Positions 25,101-37,100 of a stretch of DNA of 64,000 nucleotides are shown here, piece after piece. Every line of letters begins with the position of its first letter. The stretch's first letter is position 1. The stretch covers positions 45,838,753 to 45,902,752 of the forward strand of contig OY754469.1 of assembly GCA_963575645.1 (NCBI GenBank). The letters are read 5' to 3'. The position numbers and the translations under genes are program-made. The stretch is from Xanthostigma xanthostigma (taxonomy: Eukaryota; Arthropoda; Insecta; Raphidioptera; Raphidiidae). The notes beneath the pieces were generated by a model. That model saw nothing but the letters and a program-made list of their open reading frames with translations. It was not told where the DNA came from and made no database searches.

Positions 25101-28100
25101 TGAAATAAAAACGATTAACATTTTACATTCGTTCTAGTTTTATATTTTGGACCGATTGGGGCGAAGTGCCTAAGATCGAACGAGCTTCGATGAACGGTGA
25201 CCAAACCAGTCGTCAAGTGATTGTATCGGAGAATATATTTTGGCCGAACGGAATGACTGTTGACTATAAATCGGAGAGGATTTATTGGTTGGACGGTCGG
25301 CACAGATTCATAGCTGTTATGGATTATAACGGACAACGCCGAAGAACGATTTTAAATGATAAATTACTTCATCCGTTCGCCATCACCTACTTCGAAAATA
25401 AAGTATTTTGGACCGATTGGGCTTCTTGGTAAGTTTAACGTGTTTATTTTCAAAACAATGTATAATACGCGCCACGAATCTAAAAGGCTCGGAAGTTAGA
25501 TGCGAATGCGGGCTTGCGCTTGTACAGTCTGTTGAAAAACTACAAACTCGCAACTCAACAGAACTAAAATAACGATAACAACTTGACAATAGCGTACTCG
25601 ACTGTACTTTAAAGCAGGAAAGCGACAAGTGACAAAGGCAACGAGCGATCACGGCCAATCACCGACGAGCGCACGTTCCGTGCAGGTAGCTGGGAGGTGG
25701 TGGGAGTATCAACGGCTCTAAAATGTGCCTTTGCGACGCTGTTTGTGACTAACTTCCGAACCTTTTAGATCTGTGGCGTGTAAACAAATTTTCTTATTCT
25801 TTGTGTGCCGCCAAATTTTGAAATCGTTAAAAGTGTGCCACGACAAAAAAAAAAGGTTGAGAATCACTGGTCTAGACCAGGGATCCAACATCAGTACGTA
25901 GGTTAAAAAGTTAGGTCTATATACAGTATGTAAACACGTAAGGTGCACATAGGGAAATAAACATTGGGAAAAAAATGACTATCAGAGTGAGCCTTGAAAT
26001 CTTGTTTTTAAATTTGACTAATAATATTCTTTTGCAAAATGAATGTGTATACTACCGAAGAAAATATTAAAATGATTACTTACAACATAATCGGACTTTT
26101 TTTATTAATGGGACATTAAATTCCCAAAAATACTTAAATATGATGCGAGATCAAATATTATCTCCGCCTATTCGTGTTGAGCGTAAAGACATTGGGTCAC
26201 TGATTTACCAACGCGCATACGTCATACCAGTCAGACATTTTTTGAATGAAATGTTTCCAAACAGATGGAGTTATTTTTTTTGTTTTATTTTTGTACAAAA
26301 AAATTAAAATAATGATTTATAAGAGCTTTTTACTATTAAAAAAATTGGTTGTCTGTAAAGTCGGTTTACGGACGATAGTTTTACGTGATAACGTATTCCG
26401 TAATACATAACCTAAACCTCCCAAAATTTGGTTTCAATCCGCTTATCCTTGGTGTCGGAATGATAAGAAATGTCAAAAGTGACGTTTGCAACTGTCAAAG
26501 TACTATGTTCTAATAATAATTAGTTATTCCAATACTTAACTTAGAAGGCGTTGCATTTCACAAAATACTAATGTCAAAAAATTGAATTAAACATTAGAAA
26601 TGCAGCCGTTTTCATGTTAAGACAAGACATACGTTATCTTCTAATTTCCATGTACGGCAAACAAAGACGACCGACCGCGTCGCGCCATGCATTAGACAAC
26701 ATTGCATTTATACAGCTATTTTTCTATATAAATTTGTATAAAAAAACTGTTTAGGCAAATTCTGTTATACGAAATCTATGTAAAATGTTCTCCTCTTTCG
26801 TTTAAGACTAGTTTCAAACCGATCTGATTTAAATTGAGCGAGAAATTAGCAAAAAACACGCACAGGGTCAGGCGGAACGTTACGCGTTACGAACGTTAGG
26901 ATTTAGGAACGTTACACTTTTTCGTGCATGCAGCCGGTGTTTTATCAATTTATAAGATTGGTGATTCATCAATTTATAAGACGTTATCACGTCAAAAAGC
27001 CAAGTAAAATAAAAATAAATCAAAATAAAATAGAAATCCTCAAGATTACCACGATAATTCAATAGAAATAACAATTAATGCAGTCATGGCTGACTCTGAT
27101 CCAAGTATTTTTTCCCAATGCTAATTTCCCTATGTGCACCTTACGTGTTTACATACTGTATATACATTAGTATTAAAACAAAAATTAAGCTGTAGAAAAT
27201 TTCGAAAAAAACATCGATTTTTTAGTTTGACCCATCTAGAACTTTTGTGCATTTTGAGACAGATTTCGTTTCATCCGGACTTTCGATTATCCGGTCAGGG
27301 TCCAGTGCCATCGAGTCCGAATTAACGAGATTCTACTCTAATTTGAATTGTCGGGTCACAAATAATAACATTCAACTATTACATCGTTATTAAATCCAGT
27401 TTGATATTGCGTGAATTGCTCAACAAAATTGGGCTTTTGAATGAAATTTTTTTTGTCATAAATGGAAAGATCGTATATAAGTTTTATAACAAAACTATTT
27501 TTCTTTTTTTTATTTTCGTTATAATTCAAAAGTTATATCAAATTAAAAATAAATTTTTGTACCCAGTTCCGAGAACGCGCCGACATTTCCCGAACATAAT
27601 GTGACGTCATAATGTTTTAGTCAACACAGATGTATAAGCCATTGATAGTATACTGCGTATATACATTTTACCATTATGACGTCACAACTGTCAAAACAAT
27701 TTTAGTGCGTTTGCAGTCACGTGATTTTTTTAAATATTTTATCAATTTTAAATTGCTTATAATTAATTTAAAAAAAGTTTTTTGAAAGTTTTTCGCATCG
27801 ATTAATTATCAATATTATTTATAATAAAGTTTTAAAATACAATAAAAAAATCGATAATTATTTTTTTTTCAAAAGCCTAATTATTAGAACGTAATTGTAG
27901 TGTAACATATTTCGTTTTTTTCAGGTCTGTTTACACAATTAACGTCTTGCTTAATACCTCAAACCCAAAACCACAAGAACTGTTTCATTCGGAAATCGTT
28001 CCGATGACCGTACATGTTTGGAATGCCGACAGGCAGCCTCCTGGCTTTAATCCATGCCAAAAAAACAACGGAGGATGTTCCCACTTGTGTTTAATATCAC

Positions 28101-31100
28101 CAAATCCTCCGTACTACAATTGTTCGTGTCCTACGGGTATTTTATTGAAGGACGAACATACCTGTCGAAACGCTTCTCAGTACATATTACTTCTGGCTCA
28201 GCGCGGTGACATTAGTAAAATATCGTTAGACACTCCCGACTATACAAATTTCGTTATACCTCTAAATGAAATTAAACATACAATAGCCGTTGACTATGAT
28301 CCAGTCGATAACTTTTTATATTGGACTGACGACGAAGTGAAAAAGATCCGCAGGGCAAAACTGGACGGAACCCAAGAACAAGACGTTATCGTAGGAGAGA
28401 TCGAGCACCCTGATGGTATTGCAGTCGATTGGATAGCCAGAAATATTTATTGGACTGATACAGGTAAGAGAGCATCGACGATTTATTACACCATGAGAAT
28501 AAGTAAATAATCAGATTGTTAAGAGTTGTAAAAATGCCTTCTTAAAAAAATTAATTAATATATCGTCGTTGGTTCTGCAATAGCTCCTATGTGCACAGTT
28601 GACAGATTTTACGTTTTTTAGATGAAAAGATTCAGGCAATTCCACTAGTAATACCTCCAAATTAATTTTACAGTAACCAACAAGGGAAATAACTCTTATG
28701 TGAAAAGTTGTATCAGATAATTCCTCCCATGTGCCAATAAATCCGAAATTAACGTTAAATATTTTTTAAGAAAATACTTCGTCTTAATTAAACATGTATA
28801 GTGAAGATAAGTATGAATATACCTCTGAAATTGCTAGTTCTTACTATCCATTGCTGAAATAACCACTTTTTGGCCTTTCCTGCAAATTTTACATTTTGCA
28901 CATAGGAGGTATTACAGAACCAACGACGATATGACAAAAATTTATAAGATACGTATTCTATGGGCTATCTGCAAGGAGGTGGAGTTACAAATTTATCGAT
29001 GCGAGCGTTTGTGGTGAGCACTAGAGGAAACTTCAAACTCAAATTTTTCGTTTGTCAGTGAGCAATGTTTATTAAAAGTGAAAATAGTTATAATTTTATA
29101 AAAAAAATTTAATCACAAAGAAAACATGGTCAAAACTAGGAAATGCTTGTTGTGTTCCAGGTTGTTGCGCTGATGGCGATTTAAGTAAAAATAAAGACCA
29201 TTGGCGCCATAGTTTGACGTTACGCTGTCAGTCTAAACAAATTAATTAATTATTTATATATTGTACGTCATAATTGATAAACAAATAATACTCAGCACCT
29301 TTTATGTTATGCTATTTATATAATGGTTTACAATCTGAATTTTATTGTACTTACATAAAATTAACAGCAGTTTTCTTTATTACATTTTTTTTGACACATC
29401 ATGGCAACGAAAGTTTATATCACCATAGAAACATGTCGCGATTTCCATAAAAAATGAGTTAAATAATTCTCTATTGCCCACCAGCGGCGCTAGTAGACTG
29501 TGTGTACATAGCTTTATTACTACTTTTTCTTGTGAAAATTGTTTATAGTCCTTGGTTTGGCATAGTATGATAATCTTCTTTATTTTTTATATTATCTTCT
29601 ACTACAAAATTTGTAGAGATTTGCGATCCTTAATCGAAATAATTGGATGGAGAAATAGCGGCTATGGATCAATGAATGCTGTACTTTGTATTATTCATTT
29701 AATATATTATCTTACGTTTCGGCACATTGTTTATTGCCATCTTCAGAGATTCTAATTATAAAATATTTGTTAATTTACAATAAAAAAACATATAATAACC
29801 TTGAACAATGCTATTTTTTTACATACCTATATTAGTCAAAAAGAGAAGGTATGTAAAAAAATAGCATTGTTCAAGGTTATTATATGTTTTTTTATTGTAA
29901 ATTAACAAATATTTTATAATTAGAATCTCTGAAGATGGCAATAAACAATGTGCCGAAACGTAAGATAATATATTAAATGAATAATACAAAGTACAGCATT
30001 CATTGATCCATAGCCGCTATTTCTCCATCCATTTATTTTTTATTTTTTTTTTTGTTGTGTTTAGGTACCGACCGTATTGAAGTATCTCGACTGAATGGCA
30101 CTTCTCGAAAAGTGATAATAAATGAAGCTTTGGGTGAACCCAGAGCAATCTCCGTTGCGCCTGTACACGGTTGGTTATTTTGGACAGATTGGAACGACAA
30201 AAATCCGAAAATTGAGAGAGCATCGCTAGATGGTTCAGAAAGAGTCATCCTCGTTTCGACCGATCTCGGCTGGCCAAATGGATTAGCGCTTGACCTTGAG
30301 AACTCAAAGGTTTATTGGGGAGATGCAAATAAAGATAAAATAGAAGTTGCAAACATGGATGGTACGGACAGAAGAGTAGTAATAAATGACAATCTGCCAC
30401 ATTTGTTCGGGCTAAGTTTACTAGACAATTATTTGTATTGGACGGATTGGCAGCGCAGAAGTATCGATAAAGTTAGGATTACAGGTTGGTCAAAAATAAC
30501 ATTTTCTAATTAAAAAAGCTACTGCACTCTACTGCAAAATAAATAAAATTATCGACCAATTTTTCAGACAACATTTTGACAAAATATCATTATATATTAA
30601 TACGTTAAGGTTAAAGATGTTTGTCTCCCTTTTTAGAAAAAACCACACAATTTCTCCACATAAATTATATATCATTTTACAGATAATTGCTTGCTCTACT
30701 GACATCGACGACTAAAAAATTTATTATTGCTTTTGTTTTTGTAAATTAATTAAAATACAGCAACGCTGAACAACGTCTGCCATCTGACGGCGTAACGTTA
30801 ACACTTTGATCTGTCATCTGACCTTCATATTGTAAATACTGCATACTGCCATCTGACGGGGAACGCTAAACAACGTCACAGCAATGCTGCATGATGCCAT
30901 GCTTTTGCTACTTGCGCCTCTATATGACAATTTTAGTAAAATATTTCTTCGATCTGTCATCTGAGCTTCATATTGTAATACAACAAAAAGAAGAACGTTA
31001 TAAGCAGTGTGCAAAATTATAAACCTGCAATCATATTTAAAAAATAATTTTGTAAAGTGATAATTATTATAATTATTTAGTGCGAATAATTCGCACAGGT

Positions 31101-34100
31101 CACGCTAGTAAAATTATAATTCAATAAATTAACGTTTCGGTCCGGATTTGGGCCTTCTTCAGAATTGAGCTCTAAAAATATAAAAATTAATTATTAGTTT
31201 CTAACAGAATTCAATTTGAGATTTTTTTATAATATCGAAATATTACTGAAAAAATAATAACCAACAATTTATCGTTAAGTATATGAAGCTACGTTGTTTA
31301 TTTACAGGCAGAGACCGCGAGGTGATTATAGAACCGTTGCCGAACATAATGGGTCTAAAAGCGGTACATTTGGGCAAAGTGACCGGTACTAACGGTTGTG
31401 CAATTAACAATGGCGGCTGCTCACATTTATGTCTCAACAGGCCACAAGGCTACATATGCGCATGTCAGATAGAACACGAACTTAGTAAAGACAATCGAAC
31501 GTGTGTCGTTCCGGAAGTTTTTCTTCTGTTCGCACGGAAAGAAAATATCGGGAGAATAAGCATCGAGAATGGAAATAAAGATATCATTCCGGTAACCGGT
31601 ATCAAGTCTCCAAGGTTTGTAGTTTTCATTATTCACTAGCCTTTACCCATGATTTCGTTCTCGTTAAACAATTCTATAATTATACAGTTCGGCCGTCGAT
31701 GGCCGAACTGTATCGACGCCAAATCTTTTTGGTTTGGTGTGTTCTCATTAGTGATGTGCCGGATATCCGTATCCGTTAGTTTTTGGCGGGTCTTTTACCT
31801 TATTAATTTTCAATTCATAGATGAAATTTTATATATATATATATAGGTGATTAGGTAATAATGAAAACTTGTTAAATTCCATTCAGATTATTTTTTATTT
31901 TTTTAAATCGTATTTGGCACCTTTATATTGCAAACATTTATCGTAGTGAGTACCATACTAATAGTACATAACTCAAAGGTACTAAATCAACTATCTTTAT
32001 AAAGAAATATTGCACATCGATCTTTGGAAAGAGACAATCTGTTATGAGAGTTAACTCTTAAAGAGGTCAATAACTTTTTCCCATAACAGATAGTCTCTTT
32101 CCAAAGGTCGATGTGCAATATTTACCGCCGCGTACTCTAAGAAAGTTAAGATCCATATCCGTATTCGCGGATCTTGAAACCAAAAATCCTTATTCAGATC
32201 CGTATCCGCGGATATACATTTTTAACGATCCGGCACATCACTAGTTCTCATATCATTGAATTTATTTCAGGTCATTAGATTTTGATTTCACGAGTAACAG
32301 AATTTATTGGACGGATATAAAAGCACATGCTATTATGCGTGCTTATTTGAACGGCTCCGAAATGCAGTATGTTGTCGAACAGCTCGGCACAGGCTCTCCA
32401 GAGAGCCTGGCTGTTGATTGGCCAGCACAGAACATTTATTGGACCAATTCTGAATCCAAACGCATAGAAATGGCCCGGCTGGGTGGTTCTAGTAGAAGAA
32501 CTCTCGTATGGAAAGATATCGACAATCCGGCTACGATTGTACTGGATCCAGTGGCAGGGTAAGATTCACTTAAATAAATAATTTTTAGTCGAATTGGTTA
32601 TTGCGCTCGCGTTGGCAGAATCGGGCTTAGCAAACGGAGGGCCCAATTTGATCAATTTCTTTATAAAATACTGCACTTGATATTTTATAGATACGATTAA
32701 GTTATTGGCGTTTAAAACACCACTTTCAGCTGTTTTATTTTGGGGAATTATAAAACGGTCGAATAAAAAAAAAAAACACTTGGTGACTGATGATGAGATA
32801 CTGTTTTAATAACTTGAGATATTAAAATAATAGTTGGGTGACTAAATTACTAAGTGAGCGACTAGAATGCCTTCGGTAATTTTGAAGCAGATATCTTTTT
32901 TTGTTTTTACTTTTTATTTTTTTAAACTCACATTTTCATGAATATTGAAAACCACCGCTTTTTTTGATAAAGGGGTATGCGAATTGTCTCGCAGTGAAAC
33001 TGGAAGGGACAAATGTGGAGTTTTTAAAAAACAATTCCGGAGTGAACGATAACGGTGTATGCGAATTAAATAGTTAATTGTTTGAATAGAACTGCGTTTT
33101 CTAAAAAATGTATATTTAATTTTGACAGTCGATTAAATATATATATTTTTAGAAAACGCAGTTCTATTCAAACAATTAACTATTAACAACTTAGTAATTT
33201 AGTCGCTCACTTAGTAATTTAGTCACCCAACTATTATTTTCTCGTCACGCGCAGTCAGTCGCTCACTTAGTAATACAATAACCCAAATTGATTATTTTTG
33301 TCAGCCAAAATTGTAATTTGCAGTCACTCGTTTAAATACTACCCTTTTATTTTTAGGTACATATTCTGGTCAGAGATCGGTGAAACAAACCGCATTTCTC
33401 GTGCAGCGATGGATGGTTCGAATCTTAAAGTTATAGTTACAAATGCTGGGAAAGTTCAAGGACTCGTACTCGATCATAAAACAAGGAGCATTTTCTGGGG
33501 CGACAGAGAGTCGCACGTTATTAGAACAGCTGATTACGATGGAAACGGAACAAAAGATGTAGTTTCTCATGTAGATGATCCGTACTCCCTAACGCTGTAT
33601 AAAGGTATTCTATTAACAAACTGACATTTTAAGGAGTTTGAACCGTTTTTCGAAGATAATGAAAAAAATCTGAAATAAAGTTTTTTTAATAGATTTTTTT
33701 ATGACAAAATTTTCTGTAAAAAAAAATCATTAGGAGATTTATAAAGTTAAAAATTAAAAAAAACTTTTACATGTAGTCTTATGGAAAATATGTCAACTTA
33801 GCATGCAAACGGTACATTTTAATTTTTGCAAATAACCAAATAATGTCAGCAGTTCCGAAAACTAACTATGTAAAGCATCGATGTCTTACGCATATTTTAA
33901 TGTTTTTTCCAATTTAATTAGGAGACTTTTAATCAATAAAAAAAATATTATTCAACCTTAGCACTTTTCGATTATAGACTTTTATTCTTGACAATTTTAA
34001 CTGAATTTTCAACTTTTTAATGATTTAATTTTATTTTTTATTACTTCTATCTTTTTTTTAATTATTTACTGCAAAAAATATGTAAAATACAGATATTTAC

Positions 34101-37100
34101 ATAAATTTATTTTTTGACGTGATAACGTCTTATAAATTGATGAATCACCAATCTTATAAATTGATAAAACACCGGCTGCATGCACGAAAAAGTGTAACGT
34201 TCGTAACGCGTAACGTTCCGCCTGACCCTGTGCGTGCTTTTTGCTAATTTCTCGCTCAATTTAAATCAGTTCGGTTTGAAACCAGTCTTAAACGAAAGAG
34301 GAGAACATTTTACATAGATTTCGTATAACAGAATTTGCCTAAACAGTTTTGTTATACAAATTTATATAGAAAAATAGCTGTATAAAATATAAATGCAATG
34401 TTGTCTAATGCATGGCGCGACGCGGTCGGTCGTCTTTGTTTGCCGTACATGGAAATTAGAAAATAACGTATGTCTTGTCTTAACATGAAAACGGCTGCAT
34501 TTCTAATGTTTAATTCAATTTTTTGACATTAGTATTTTGTGAAATGCAACGCCTTCTAAGTTAACTATTGGAATAACTAATTATTATTAGAACATAATAC
34601 TTTGACAGTTGCAAACGTCACTTTTGACATTTCTTATCATTCCGACACCAAGGATAAGCGGATTGAAACCAAATTTTGGGAGGTTTAGGTTATGTATTAC
34701 GGAATACGTTATCACGTAAAACTATCGTCCGTAAACCGACTTTACAGACAACCAATTTTTTTAACGTAACTTTGTACAAAAAATTCAAAAGTTAGTCCAT
34801 TAAGTAAAATACTGAAATAATTAATTAATATTAAAAAAAATTATTTATTTATGCCTTTATAAAAATAGTTTATTAGTATCATCCACTTATAACCTTTTGT
34901 AAAAAATTATGGAAAAGTTCCCATTTAGAATTCGACTTACTTTTGATAGGGACTGTAACGCATCAACCTCCTTAATAACGATTTTCTTATCATCAGCTAG
35001 AATTCATTCATCATTATAAAGATAAGAGTTCATTGCTTATTGAAGAGATTTAATTACTTTTTGTTTAGATAAAATTTATTGGTCGGATCGAAAACATAAC
35101 GATATTGAGTGCGCGAGCAAAGTGAACGGTGGGAACCGTTCGAAAATCATTAATCAGTTGGAAAAGGTCGATGATCTAATAGTATTTCACGCGTCTCGAC
35201 AATACGGATGGAACCAGTGCTCGGTCAACAATGGCGGCTGTTCCCATTTGTGTCTTGCGTTACCGTCAGGTAATCACACGTGCGGCTGCCCGACACATTA
35301 TACACTGAACGCTTCGGACAACAGCACCTGTGTAGGTAAGTTCGGCAACGTTAAATTTATTCCGTATCGTCAAGATTTCCTTGGTTTAAGAGTTTTCGCG
35401 TTGCTTTTTTCCCTCTGAGTATGGGGACCGTTTTCACGCTAACTGGTGGTAATAGGCCCCACTCACGATCAAACTTCATGCCACAGTTCAGTGAAGTATG
35501 ATAATGTGTGGGACAAATAAACACTGAAACCAACACTGAAGTCAAGCATGAACTCATCAAATGCATCTTGATTTTTGAACGACTTCAGTGTTCAAGTAAA
35601 CTGCTGTGTGTGTGGGTTTTTTTCAGTTCAGTTTTTGGAGTTCTGTGTTTTGTAGAACCAGAAGCCAAAAATCTCAATGTTGCTGCAAGTCTTTCGTGTG
35701 CAGTAATAGATTTTCGCATATTTGTGTCCTGTTTCTCAATAAATGGGGTAACTAATTCCAGTAAATAATTGTAAGTTAATTCATCCATTCGTAAATAATT
35801 ATTCCAATCAAGCCACTCAAGATGTAATTCATTAATCAAATAAACATGACTGCTTGAATCACGCATTTCTAACCAATTTTTCACCCATATTCTTCTTTTT
35901 TTTCTTATTTCTCTGTCTTAAATACAATCTCATAGCTATGAACAGCCAATCCTCACCATTTAAATTATACTCATTTAGTTCTTATTAACGAGTATAGTAT
36001 AATATTACAGTGTGTATATAATATAATATATCTTATGTATCTATACTCGACGAGTGTATGCCAACAACTGAACCAAACTGAACACAAAAAATTTTAAAAA
36101 ATGAGCAGTTTGCATGAACTGTGTGTGGTGCCAGTCAGTCTTTCGATTAATCGGTCCAACTTCACTGAACACTGAACTGTGGCATGAAGTTTGATTGTGA
36201 GTGGGGCCTATAAGAATGTTCATTTTATGGGAGAATTTTTTCAAAATATAATGATATATTATGAGTAGGCTTTGGATAAAAAAATTTTTAATTCTCGCTT
36301 TACAAGGATCGAATTAACTCAAGTATTTGGCTTTTACAGCTCCTCAGTCATATTTGATATTTAGTCAACGCAACATGGTAAGCCGTTTAATACCCGATAC
36401 ATCCGATTGTCCCGACGCTGTACTGTCACTTCAAGGAATGAAGAACATCCGAGCTATAGAATATGATCCGGAAACGCGTTTTTTGTACTGGGTTAGTATA
36501 ACTCTATTTATGTATTTTCCACAACCTTCGAGAGCTATCTTCGATTTTTCGTCATCTCAGTCATTTTATTAAAAATTAATCAGTTTAAGTTCTATTATAC
36601 ATTTGCGCTAGGAGAACGAAAAATAAAAAGTCGTGTTCGGAATTTGAGTGTAAACAAAAAATTTCAAATTGCTTTTTCGATCGGTCTTTGTTTTGTTCGT
36701 TTAAAATTTCACATTCAGTTAAAAAAATTCTTACAAGCAAAGGATTTAGTACAATATACTATGTAGTGTTTGGTTGTACTATATGCGCCATCTTGAAAAA
36801 TGGCGACCGAAATCACTTTCTTCAATTGTCTCATATACACTGTAGGTCTGTTGCATTTGATTCAGCGCACAACGCAAGTAGTGCTCAAATCGATATATAT
36901 TGTTTCTATTTTTATGTTTTGTCTCTCTTCAGATTGATGGAAAAACTCAGGTGATACGCAGAGCGTTTGAAAACGGTTCCCACGCTTCGGTGGTCGTTCG
37001 AGACTTGATACATCCGTACGATTTAGCTCTAGATCCCATTGGCCGATTATTGTTTTGGTCATGTGCGGAACTAGATATGATAAACGTTACCCGATTGAAT

